Positions 55,580-63,597 of a DNA stretch of 64,000 bases are shown here, piece by piece (the first letter of the stretch is position 1; each line of letters opens with the position of its first letter). The DNA is from Parafrankia sp041008525 (GTDB lineage: Bacteria > Actinomycetota > Actinomycetes > Frankiales > Frankiaceae). The translations under genes were made by a program, and so were the position numbers. The DNA lies in contig NZ_JBFLUG010000031.1 of assembly GCF_041008525.1 (NCBI RefSeq), forward strand, positions 1 through 64,000. The letters run 5' to 3'. The notes under the pieces are model-generated. The model was not told the DNA's origin. It did no database searches and worked only from the letters and a program-made list of their open reading frames with translations.

Positions 55580-57298
55580 GTGCTCTATCTCGCCGGGCAG
55601 ATTCTGGTCTTCGTCCTGGTGGCGATGTTGATCGGCGCGGGCCTGGCGTGGCTGTTCCTCGCCGCGCCCCTGCGGCGGCAGGCGCGCGGTGCCGAGCCTG
55701 CCGCAGCGGAGACCCTCGACCGTGGTGATGCCGGTGAGGAGATCCTGGCTGGCCAGGGGCGGGGTGTGTCCTCCGGTGGGTCCTTCGTTGTGTCCGAGGC
55801 GGACGGCCGCGGAGCTGTGACCCGAGACAACATCGTCCGGTCCGCCAATACGAGAACGACCGGGTCGATCGTGTCCGTGGGCGTCGACGCGCGCGGGGCG
55901 GCAGATGTGCTGGCCGGTGACGACGCGTGGCGCCCGGCGGCGTCGAGGGTCTCGCCGGCTGACCTCGCCGAGCTGCTGGCCCGTCTGCGGGATCAGGAAC
56001 AGCGATGGGCTGTGGAGAAGGCCGAGCTGGCGAGGCGACTCGCCACGGCGGAGCAGCAGGCCGCCGAGTCGGCGCACCGGGTGGCGAGCGCGGAGCAGCA
56101 GGTCGTGGTCGCCCAGGCGCGTATCGACGAGATCGAATCGGCCCTGCACGCGGCGCCGGCCGGGACCCCGGCAGCAGGCATCCCGGCCGTCGTCGAGCAG
56201 TCGGCGGGCCCGGCTGGCGTCCCCGTGGCTGTCTCTGCAGCGCCGCCGGTCGTGACCGGCACGGGCGAGGACGCGGAGACCGTCGTGGATCTGGCCCGCG
56301 AGACGGCGCGGCTGCGCGTGCATCTGGAGGAGGCGGAGACCCGTGCCGCCAAGTTCTCCTCGCGGCTCGCCATGGTCCGCACCGAGGCTGAGGGCGCCCA
56401 GCGGCAGGTTGCGACCATGAGCACCCGGCTGGACCGCCATCAGGCGGAATGGGCAGCCGAGCGGATCAGGCTGCTGGCCCGCATCGCCGAGGCCGAGGAA
56501 GCCCGCGCGGAGGCACCCGCGGACGATCCCGAGGTCGGTGGCCAGCAGGCGGAGCTGCCCCTGAGCGACGACATCGACGACCTCGTTGAGGAGGAGGCCG
56601 TTCTGTTCCCACCGGCTGATGAGATCGTTCGACCGACAGACGAGCACCCTCCAGCAGACGAGCCTGTCCTGCCGGCAGACGAGCGTATGTCGGGTGCGGG
56701 TGACCTCGCTGCTTCCGGCGCCAGCGAGGCACCTGAGTCTGGTGAGGCGGTTGAGTCTGGCGAGGCGCGGGAGCCCGGCGAGGAGACGGATGCCGTAGGG
56801 CGATCGGAGCGCGGTGGGGTCACGGTGCCCTTCCAGGAGGCGCGCGCCAGCGGTGGCGCCTTCGACGCCGGCCCGTTGCTGTACGCCGTTCACCGCAATG
56901 ATGATCTTGAATTGGTCGGTGCCGCGTTGGTCGGCGCGGCGGCGTCGGTGGCCATGGCCGAACAGCACCACGTGAGCACCGCACCCGCTGTTGCGGTCGG
57001 TGCGGGTGCTGGCAGCCTCGGGCACGCCGCTCAGGGCCTGCCGATGTCGTGGGGCGGCCCGGCCGAACCCCTGCCCTCCTCCGACAACCTGAAGGAGATC
57101 GTCGGCGTCGGGCCCGTGGTCGAGGCGCGGCTACGCGTGCTGGGGATCACCAGGTTCCGCCAGCTGGCCGCCATGGGCGACACGGATGTCGACCGGCTCG
57201 CGAAGAAGCTCGACGGCTTCGGCGGCCGGATCATCTCCGACGACTGGGTGGGCCAGGCCCGTGACCTGCAGGCCCGCCACCACAGCGGCCTCGCCTGA
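55580..57298 (+). CDS. Membrane-anchored coiled-coil protein with C-terminal helix-hairpin-helix
   Basis: This is a 572-residue protein from GTG 55580, with AGGAGG 10 nt upstream. One N-terminal membrane helix (ILVFVLVAMLIGAGLAWLFL) is followed by a region with coiled-coil heptads (residues about 130-300: LAELLARLRDQEQRWAVEKAELARRLATAEQQAAESAHR in parts). An acidic Glu/Ala/Pro stretch comes next. A C-terminal helix-hairpin-helix fold closes the protein (NLKEIVGVGPVVEARLRVLGITRFRQLAAMGDTDVDRLAKKL in parts). The last domain resembles the non-catalytic DNA-binding HhH of COG3743 proteins. A membrane-bound DNA-binding protein is the plain reading. It is followed by a hairpin at 57303-57324. Confidence 0.65.
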   Translation: MLYLAGQILVFVLVAMLIGAGLAWLFLAAPLRRQARGAEPAAAETLDRGDAGEEILAGQGRGVSSGGSFVVSEADGRGAVTRDNIVRSANTRTTGSIVSVGVDARGAADVLAGDDAWRPAASRVSPADLAELLARLRDQEQRWAVEKAELARRLATAEQQAAESAHRVASAEQQVVVAQARIDEIESALHAAPAGTPAAGIPAVVEQSAGPAGVPVAVSAAPPVVTGTGEDAETVVDLARETARLRVHLEEAETRAAKFSSRLAMVRTEAEGAQRQVATMSTRLDRHQAEWAAERIRLLARIAEAEEARAEAPADDPEVGGQQAELPLSDDIDDLVEEEAVLFPPADEIVRPTDEHPPADEPVLPADERMSGAGDLAASGASEAPESGEAVESGEAREPGEETDAVGRSERGGVTVPFQEARASGGAFDAGPLLYAVHRNDDLELVGAALVGAAASVAMAEQHHVSTAPAVAVGAGAGSLGHAAQGLPMSWGGPAEPLPSSDNLKEIVGVGPVVEARLRVLGITRFRQLAAMGDTDVDRLAKKLDGFGGRIISDDWVGQARDLQARHHSGLA

Positions 57299-57368
57299 TC
57301 CACGGGCCTGATCCCCATGGCCCGGGCGCGGATGCTCCGCGGGGAGGCGTGAACCTGGCCGGCCAACC

Positions 57369-57397
57369 GGCGAGGCCTGACGGTTCCAGACCTCGCC
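57369..57397. terminator. Hairpin between convergent HhH and PAS genes
   Basis: GGCGAGG (57369-57375) and CCTCGCC (57391-57397) pair around a 15-nt loop. A smaller stem, CGGGCC/GGCCCG, lies at 57303-57324. Together they would stop transcripts from both sides. Confidence 0.4.
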
Positions 57398-57483
57398 GCC
57401 TCGCCGGCCTCGCCCGCCCGGCGCAGGCAGGCCGCCACCCGTCGGGCTCGGGCCGTGCGGCGGGGCCGGGTGCCGGTCAGGGC

Positions 57484-59283
57484 CTAGAGGCCCGAGATGA
57501 GACCCTCGATCTCAGCCTCGACGATGCGCCGGTCGGTCACGTCGACGTACAGCCACACGTGGCCGTGGTACCCCTCCGGGCCCGCGAGCGGAATGTGACT
57601 GCGCTCGAACACCCGGCCGTCGGCGAACATCACCGTCTCACGCCGCAGCGTCCGGCGGCGGCGCAGGAGGGTGTCGAGTCGGTGAGCGAAGCCGGCTGGA
57701 TCCTCCACCAGCCCGGGCATCGGCCGAATGTGCGCCCGGCAGTCCGTGCCGATGAGGTCGACCGGTGCCTCGGACAGGTCGAACAGGTCGCAGTACGCCT
57801 GGTTCACCGCCACGACGCGGGCGTCCACGTCGGCGACGAGCACCGCCGAGGGCAGCTCGGCGAGCAGCGTGGTCAACCAGCGCTCCCGCTCGTGGCACGC
57901 ATCGGCGAGTCGCCGGATCTCGGTGAACGCGCATCCGCATCCACTGTCGTCGGCACCATGCCCATGCCCATGCCGCGCGTCCGCCGACCCGCGACCCGGC
58001 TGGGATGTGAACGGATCCGTCGACCGCGCGCCTGATGCCGAGTTCCGTCCGGTCGACGAGTTCCGCGGCATGAAGGGATGCGGGCCGCTGACGGTGCTGT
58101 GCGCTGAGACGGCGGCACGCCACTCCGCCCCGGGAGGAAGTGCGCCGCCGCGGTGAGCGCCCGCGCCGGGCCGGGGGACCGGAGGAAGGTGGCCGTCCTC
58201 GCCGGGGCCCGTATGCCGGCCGGCGTCCCGACCGTCCGCCGCGCCGGGTCCGTGTGGTGTTCGTCCGGGAAGCCACGCGCGAGCCTGGCCCCGGGGTGGC
58301 CCGGCGAACGGGGCGTCCCGGAACGGCATGTCCCGGAACGGCATGTCGCGGAACGGCATGTCGGTGAAGGGGGTGTCGGCGAACGGCCGCCCCGGGGCAT
58401 CCGGCCGGCGCGGATCACCAGGATCCACGGCCGGCGGGTCGACCTCGGCGGACGAGGGCCGGCGCGGGGACGGTACCGTCCAGCTCTGGCCCGGATGATC
58501 CACATCGTCGCTCGGGGGGAACCACAGGTCATCGGTGACCATGTCGAACCGGTCGAGTTCCTCGCGCAGCAGCTCGATGGTGTTCGGGCAGGTGGTGTCG
58601 CGCCCGTCGCCGTCAGCGGGAGCGGTGCCGCCGCTCTCGGATTCCGCGTGGACCATGCCGCCAGCGGTGTCGTCCACCTCGCCGGTGGCATTGCCAGCGG
58701 GGGAGCCCGCAGCAGCATCCGCATCCGAACCGCCGGCATCCGAACCAGCGACGGCATCCGAAGCAGCGACGTGAGCGCCGGTCGCGTCGGTACCGGCGGC
58801 GGCGAGTCCGGCGTCCTGGTGGATGACGTGGGCCGCCCCGGGTGCGCTGGTGCCGTCGAACGCTCCCACGCCCGCCCGGCCGGCCGGGCCGGGGTCAGAG
58901 AGGGCGCTGAGGGTGCCGGCGAACCGCCGGTGCCCGTTCTCGCCGACGACCGCCGCCGCCCGAAGAATCGCTGGCCGGGCGCTGCCGTCAGGCCGGAGCA
59001 GGCGAATCTGGATCGTCAGCTCGTCACCCTCGGTCACGAGCTGGCGCCAACGCCTGGTAACGGCGCGGACGTCCTCGGGATGCACCGCCCGTTCCCAGCC
59101 GCGCCCCACGGCCTTGTCGCGGGGCACTCCGGTCAGCACGGTCCAGTGCCGGTTCACAAAGACGTGCCGGCCTGAGACGTCTGCGGTGAATATCCCGACC
59201 GGGCAGTTCTCGACAACTCGTCGGAAAACATCCCATGCGGTCGCGAACACGTCGGACGGCTCGGGGTCGTGGTGGGCCTTCAT
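57484..59283 (-). CDS. Orphan double-PAS sensor protein
   Basis: This is a 599-residue protein from ATG 59283. PAS 1 (residues about 15-130) reads VFRRVVENCPVGIFTADVSGRHVFVNRHW and GRGWERAVHPEDVRAVTRRW. A 310-residue disordered linker follows, with Asp/Ala/Gly stretches and tandem PFRDM repeats. PAS 2 (about 455-590) reads LTTLLAELPSAVLVADVDARVVAVNQAYCDLFDLSEAP (in two parts) and RRETVMFADGRVFERSHIPL. There is no kinase, cyclase, EAL/GGDEF or helix-turn-helix output, so it must act through a partner. It is divergent from the tad operon. Confidence 0.8.
   Translation of the reverse strand: MKAHHDPEPSDVFATAWDVFRRVVENCPVGIFTADVSGRHVFVNRHWTVLTGVPRDKAVGRGWERAVHPEDVRAVTRRWRQLVTEGDELTIQIRLLRPDGSARPAILRAAAVVGENGHRRFAGTLSALSDPGPAGRAGVGAFDGTSAPGAAHVIHQDAGLAAAGTDATGAHVAASDAVAGSDAGGSDADAAAGSPAGNATGEVDDTAGGMVHAESESGGTAPADGDGRDTTCPNTIELLREELDRFDMVTDDLWFPPSDDVDHPGQSWTVPSPRRPSSAEVDPPAVDPGDPRRPDAPGRPFADTPFTDMPFRDMPFRDMPFRDAPFAGPPRGQARAWLPGRTPHGPGAADGRDAGRHTGPGEDGHLPPVPRPGAGAHRGGALPPGAEWRAAVSAHSTVSGPHPFMPRNSSTGRNSASGARSTDPFTSQPGRGSADARHGHGHGADDSGCGCAFTEIRRLADACHERERWLTTLLAELPSAVLVADVDARVVAVNQAYCDLFDLSEAPVDLIGTDCRAHIRPMPGLVEDPAGFAHRLDTLLRRRRTLRRETVMFADGRVFERSHIPLAGPEGYHGHVWLYVDVTDRRIVEAEIEGLISGL
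58306..58395 (-). repeat. Tandem 15-bp repeats in the PAS gene linker
   Basis: Five to six units of the form GAACGGCATGTCCCG (as read on the plus strand) lie end to end and encode five-residue units such as PFTDM, PFRDM and PFRDA. The three central units are almost identical. Copy-number change would keep the frame and alter linker length. Confidence 0.8.
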
Positions 59284-59703
59284 CGTTGTCCCCGGGTGAG
59301 AGTCGGTCGGCGTGCGCAGAACGCGGCCGCTTTCCACTGCGGTGGTGGAACAGCCGTGCCCGGTGGGCGTTCGGCGGGGCGGGACAATGACTGACCGGGC
59401 ACGTGAATGACCCCCGAGGCAGGCGTCGGCGGCGGTCGGCGACGTGGGAGGCGGTGTGGGGGAAGACCGCCGGTCGGCGCGGACCGCGCGTTGTCGGTTT
59501 CTCTGTCGTGGCGCGACGTTCGGGTTTCTGACCGCCGGCAGATTACCGCTCTCGCGGCCCGATCCCGCTGCACCCGACCGGCGTTTCGATAGGGATCTCG
59601 CGGCCCGTCATCAGGCACTGGGAAGGCACTGCCCGAACGGATGGATGGCTCCGCGTAATCAGCGCAAAGGGCGACACTTCTCCCGTCGACGCGCTCGAAG
59701 ATC

Positions 59704-59720
59704 TGTCACGCAGAGTGACA
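59704..59720. promoter_or_regulatory. BldD-type operator
   Basis: TGTCACGCAGAGTGACA is a perfect 6-5-6 inverted repeat. Its core at 59706-59718 matches all nine fixed bases of the published streptomycete BldD consensus nTnACnC(A/T)GnGTnAn. The bldD gene lies 7 kb upstream in the same window. Confidence 0.6.
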
Positions 59721-59837
59721 TCGCTTCCGGGATCTGGTCGAGCTGCCGGCGGTGCGTGGCTGCCCGTGGTCCGACCCGGCGCCGAGAGGTCGCCGAGGTT
59801 GTGCGAACGTTGTTGCTTGCGTACCCCCTCGAAAGGG

Positions 59838-59872
59838 TTGATGGCGAGTGACCCGCTTTCTACGCTTCGTAG
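59838..59872 (+). promoter_or_regulatory. Candidate tad promoter with overlapping inverted repeat
   Basis: TTGATG (59838-59843), a 17-bp spacer and TACGCT (59861-59866) fit a sigma-70-type promoter. The inverted repeat CTACG-CTT-CGTAG (59860-59872) covers the -10 box, so a protein bound there would block transcription. The leader would be about 36 nt. Confidence 0.4.
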
Positions 59873-59908
59873 CGGTTGTCCGAAGCGTGCGGAGCGGGCC
59901 GCGCAGAT

Positions 59909-61219
59909 ATGGGCGAGGAGCGGCGATTTTCGGTGGCGGTGGCACGCGGGAACTGGATGGACGCGACCTCTCGGGTGGAAGGAGAGGTCCGTGAGCTGAT
60001 CCGTCGTCGATCCCTGGACCCGGTGCGGGAACCCGTGCACATTCGTCAGCTCGTGGACGACGTCGTCGCCGACTACGAGGAACGTGCTCTCACCAGTGAT
60101 CTCCCGCCGGTGGTCGACCGGGATGCGACCGCTCGCACGGTCTATGACGCGGTGGCTGGTTTCGGCCCGCTGCAGCGGCATCTCGACGATCCCTCGGTAG
60201 AGGAGATCTGGATCAACGAACCCGGCCGGGTGTTTGTCGCCCGGCACGGCCGCAGCGAGCTGACAACCACGATTCTCACCCATGACCAGGTGCAGGACCT
60301 GGTCGAACGCATGCTGAAGTCGTCCGGGCGCCGGGTCGACCTCTCCACCCCGTTTGTTGACGCGATGTTGCCTGACGGTTCCCGGCTGCACGTCGTCATC
60401 CCCGACGTCACCCGCGTGCACTGGTCGGTGAACATCCGCAAGTTCGTCCTGTCCGCCGGCAGCATGGACGAGCTCGTCTCACTCGGAACGATCACCCCGC
60501 ACGCGGCGCATTTCCTGGAGGCCGCGGTCATCTCCGGCCTCAACGTCATCGTCGCCGGCGGTACCCAGGCGGGGAAGACGACGATGCTCAACTGCCTGGG
60601 CTCGGCGATCCCCGCCCGCGAGCGGGTGATCAGCGTCGAGGAGGTTTTCGAGCTGCGCCTGCGTGCACCCGACTGGGTGGCCATGCAGACCCGTCAGGCG
60701 AACCTGGAGGGCTCCGGGGAGATCCGCCTGCGTCGTCTCATCAAGGAGGCGCTGCGGATGCGCCCGGACCGGATCCTCGTCGGCGAGGTGCGCCAGGAGG
60801 AGGCTCTCGACCTCCTGATCGCCCTCAACTCCGGGCTGCCCGGCATGTGCAGCCTGCACGCCAACTCGGCCCGCGAGGCGGTCACCAAGCTGTGTACCCT
60901 GCCGCTGCTCGCCGGGGAGAACGTCACGCACTCCTTCGTCGTGCCGACGGTCGCCGCCAGTGTGGACATCGTCGTCCACCTCGCCAAGGAGGCCGACGGC
61001 CGGCGGCGGGTCACCGAGATCGTCGCGCTCTCGGGGCGGGCCGAGGGTGACATCGTCGAGGTCGCCCAGATCTTCCAGAGCCGCGGCGCCATGCTGCTGC
61101 GCGCCGACGGCTACCCGCCCCACCCCGATCGGTTCCTGCGCGCCGGCTACGACCTGCCCGCCCTGCTCAGCGCACCGTCCCACGAGCGGGCCTACCCGCA
61201 GATCGCGGTGGAGCGCTGA
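59909..61219 (+). CDS. tadA: TadA/CpaF secretion ATPase
   Basis: This is a 436-residue ATPase that powers Tad pilus assembly. Walker A is IVAGGTQAGKTTML near residue 220. The Asp box is RVISVEEVFELRL, Walker B is RMRPDRILVGEVRQEEALD and the His box is GLPGMCSLHANSAREAV. The N-terminal region has the CpaF stretch GFGPLQRHLDDPSVEEIWINEPGRVFV (in two parts). Start choice is uncertain: ATG 59909 lacks a close ribosome binding site, and GTG or ATG codons at 59933-59957 are alternatives. The stop shares a base with the tadB start. Confidence 0.9.
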   Translation: MGEERRFSVAVARGNWMDATSRVEGEVRELIRRRSLDPVREPVHIRQLVDDVVADYEERALTSDLPPVVDRDATARTVYDAVAGFGPLQRHLDDPSVEEIWINEPGRVFVARHGRSELTTTILTHDQVQDLVERMLKSSGRRVDLSTPFVDAMLPDGSRLHVVIPDVTRVHWSVNIRKFVLSAGSMDELVSLGTITPHAAHFLEAAVISGLNVIVAGGTQAGKTTMLNCLGSAIPARERVISVEEVFELRLRAPDWVAMQTRQANLEGSGEIRLRRLIKEALRMRPDRILVGEVRQEEALDLLIALNSGLPGMCSLHANSAREAVTKLCTLPLLAGENVTHSFVVPTVAASVDIVVHLAKEADGRRRVTEIVALSGRAEGDIVEVAQIFQSRGAMLLRADGYPPHPDRFLRAGYDLPALLSAPSHERAYPQIAVER

Positions 61220-62085
61220 TGGGGATCCTGCTCGGTCTCATCCTCGGCCTCGGCCTGTTCCTGATCGTGATGAGCGGACGTCCACGCGCACGCGGCGCGG
61301 CGGCTCGCGCCGAGGCCGGCTGGGCCCGCGACCTGCGCGAGACGCTGGCCCAGGCGGGCATCCGCGGCGTCAGTCCGCAGCAGTTCGTGCTGATCAGCGT
61401 CGCGCTGGGGCTGGTGGTCGGCCTGGTCATCCTGGCCTTCTCCGGCACGTTCTCCCTTGCCGGGGCCTTCGCGGTGTTCGCCTCGTTCATGCCCCGCCAG
61501 CTCGTGCTGCGCCGCCGCCGCTCCCGCATGCACGACCTGCGCGAGGTCTGGCCGGACGTCGTCGACAACCTCGCCAGCGCGGTACGCGCCGGCCTGTCGC
61601 TGCCGGAGGCGCTCGCCGCGGTCGGTGTGCGCGGCCCGGTGCCGCTGCGCCCCGCGTTCACCCGCTTCGGTGAGGACTACCGCGCCACCGGATCGTTCAC
61701 CACCTGCCTCGACCGCCTCGCCGACGAGCTGGCCGATCCCGTCGCTGATCGGATCATCGAATCGCTGCGGATGGCCCGCGAGGTCGGCGGCACCGACCTC
61801 GGCCGGCTGCTGCGCACCCTGTCGACCTTCCTGCGGGAGGAGGCCCGCACCCGCGCCGAGCTGGAGACCCGCCAGACCTGGACGGTGAACGCCGCCCGGC
61901 TCGCCATGGCCGCGCCGTGGATCGTCCTGCTGCTGCTCGCCAGCCGCGGCGAGAACATCCGGGCCTACGACAGCCCGACCGGGGTCGCCGTCCTCGCCGG
62001 CGGGGCCGGCGTGTCCGTCCTGGCCTACCTGCTGATGAAACGGATCGGGCGGCTGCCCGAGGAGGAACGGGTGCTCAGGCGATGA
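61219..62085 (+). CDS. tadB: TadB inner-membrane platform protein
   Basis: This is a 288-residue type II secretion F-domain protein. Two N-terminal membrane helices (GILLGLILGLGLFLIVMSG and LVVGLVILAFSGTFSLAGAF) precede the conserved cytoplasmic F domain (VWPDVVDNLASAVRAGLSLPEALAAVG, ITESLR-like stretch IIESLRMAREVGGTDLGRLLRTLSTFLREEARTRAELE in parts). Two further helices end the protein. TadB and TadC form the pilus platform. ATG 61219 overlaps the tadA stop by one base. Confidence 0.88.
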   Translation: MGILLGLILGLGLFLIVMSGRPRARGAAARAEAGWARDLRETLAQAGIRGVSPQQFVLISVALGLVVGLVILAFSGTFSLAGAFAVFASFMPRQLVLRRRRSRMHDLREVWPDVVDNLASAVRAGLSLPEALAAVGVRGPVPLRPAFTRFGEDYRATGSFTTCLDRLADELADPVADRIIESLRMAREVGGTDLGRLLRTLSTFLREEARTRAELETRQTWTVNAARLAMAAPWIVLLLLASRGENIRAYDSPTGVAVLAGGAGVSVLAYLLMKRIGRLPEEERVLRR

Positions 62086-62116
62086 CACGCACTCCGCCCA
62101 GCGAAGGAGCCCGGCC

Positions 62117-63187
62117 GTGAGTGCGGCGGCGACCGGCGCGCTGCTCGGCCTCATCCTGGGAACCGGCCTGGTCATCGTGATCTACCGGTCGCCCCCCGCG
62201 CGCCGGGTGCGGCTCGCCGACCGGATCGACCCCTACCTGCGCGACACACCGTCTCCGTCGCGGCTGCTCACGGAGACCCCGCGCCGACGGGACGGCGACG
62301 CCTCGAGCGGTGCCGGACCGGGCGCCAAATCCGCGGCAGGGGCAGGGACTGGGCGCGGCGAGAACGCGGAGCGTTCCCACCGCGCCCACGCCCGGGGGAC
62401 CGCGGCGGCATCCCGCCTGGGCCTCGGGACGGTCGAGGCGCTCGCCCGCCCGTTCCTCCACGACGCCGCGGCGCGCCTCGACCGCTTCCTCGGCGGGCGG
62501 GCGGCGCTCACCCGCCGGCTCGTGCAGGCCGGCAGCCGCACCTCGATCGAGGAGTTCCGGGCGCAGCAGGTGATCTGCGCGGTGACCGGCGCGCTGCTCG
62601 GAGCCCTCGTCCTGGCCGCGCGCACCCTGCTCGGAATCGGCCCGCCGGCGCTCGTCGGTGTCGCGCTCGTCGTCGCCGGCACTGCCGGCGGCACCCTGAC
62701 CAGGGACTGGTGGCTCAGCCGCGCGATCCGCGAGCGCGAGGACCGGATGCTCATGGAGTTCCCCACCGTCGCCGAACTGCTCGCCCTCGCCGTGACCGCC
62801 GGTGAGTCGGCGATCGGTGCGTTGGAACGGGTCAGCCGCCTCACCCGCGGCGAGCTCGGCACGGAACTGCGCCTCGCGCTCGCCGACGCCCACGCCGGCG
62901 CCACCCTCGTCCAGGCACTCGAAGGCATCGCCACCCGCACCCCGCTGCCGCCACTCACCCGCTTCGTCGACGGCATGGCCGTCGCCATCGAACGCGGCAC
63001 CCCGCTGGCGGACGTCCTACGTGCCCAGGCCGTGGACGTCCGTGAGGCCGGCAAACGCCAGCTGCTCGAAGCCGGCGGGCGCAAGGAGATCGCGATGATG
63101 ATCCCGGTCGTCTTCCTCATTCTCCCGACAACGGTGATCTTCGCCTTCTACCCGGCGCTCGTCAGCTTCACGGTGATCGCCCAATGA
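62117..63187 (+). CDS. tadC: TadC inner-membrane platform protein
   Basis: This is a 356-residue type II secretion F-domain protein from GTG 62117, with AAGGAG 7 nt upstream. One N-terminal helix is followed by a 65-residue Ser/Gly/Ala cytoplasmic insert. Two helices and the F domain come next (MLMEFPTVAELLALAVTAGESAIGALERVSRL in two parts, RFVDGMAVAIERGTPLADVLRAQAVDVREAGKRQLLEAGGRKEI in parts). A last helix, MIPVVFLILPTTVIFAFYP, follows. The insert is longer than usual. It starts 31 nt after tadB. Confidence 0.85.
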   Translation: MSAAATGALLGLILGTGLVIVIYRSPPARRVRLADRIDPYLRDTPSPSRLLTETPRRRDGDASSGAGPGAKSAAGAGTGRGENAERSHRAHARGTAAASRLGLGTVEALARPFLHDAAARLDRFLGGRAALTRRLVQAGSRTSIEEFRAQQVICAVTGALLGALVLAARTLLGIGPPALVGVALVVAGTAGGTLTRDWWLSRAIREREDRMLMEFPTVAELLALAVTAGESAIGALERVSRLTRGELGTELRLALADAHAGATLVQALEGIATRTPLPPLTRFVDGMAVAIERGTPLADVLRAQAVDVREAGKRQLLEAGGRKEIAMMIPVVFLILPTTVIFAFYPALVSFTVIAQ

Positions 63188-63326
63188 CATCCACAGAGCC
63201 TCGGTGACGTCCACCGGGGCCCAGCGAGGTCCGCGGGGACAGCCAGGCCGCTCGTGCGGCACCCGCGCGGAAGACGGTGCGCACGCGGTAAGGCGCCGCG
63301 GTACCGGATCGACATCGGGAGGGGAC

Positions 63327-63563
63327 ATGAGAAGGTTCAGCGGAAGGCCAGGCCAGGCCGTCTCACAGGCGGCGGCACGATGGTCCGCCTGGCAGGCACG
63401 CCGGGTCGCGGCCGGCTCGGACCGTGGCGACGTGCCCGGCTGGGTGATGGTGACGGTGATGACCGCCGCCCTGGTGGTCGCGATTGCCACCCTCGCCACG
63501 CCGGCACTGCAGTCACTGTTCACCTCGGCCATCGAGCAGGTGACCGGCATCGGCGGCGACTGA
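63327..63563 (+). CDS. Flp pilin-like small membrane protein
   Basis: This is a 78-residue protein from ATG 63327, with GGGAGG a few bases upstream. A basic 35-residue leader (RRFSGRPGQAVSQAAARWSAWQARR) ends in DRGDVPGWVMVTVMTAALVVAIATLATPAL, a single hydrophobic helix, and a short polar end. Size and place between tadC and tadE mark it as the pilin-like subunit of actinobacterial Tad loci. It lacks the usual Glu five residues after the cleavage glycine, so normal prepilin processing is uncertain. Confidence 0.75.
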   Translation: MRRFSGRPGQAVSQAAARWSAWQARRVAAGSDRGDVPGWVMVTVMTAALVVAIATLATPALQSLFTSAIEQVTGIGGD

Positions 63564-63597
63564 CCGGGCCGTGCGCGGACGCATCAGAACTCCTCAC

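Larger units (their letters stand above)
59284..59908. promoter_or_regulatory. Divergent control region, PAS gene/tad operon
   Basis: This is a 625-bp gap holding the BldD box (59706-59718) and a tad promoter candidate. A rightward frame across 59444-59851 is Arg-rich with no ribosome binding site and is not called. The BldD box is about 190 bp from tadA and about 420 bp from the PAS start. Confidence 0.5.

Noticed and set aside
59444..59851. Rightward 135-residue frame upstream of tadA
   Set aside because: Arg-rich, no ribosome binding site, and it crosses the BldD box; better read as control DNA.
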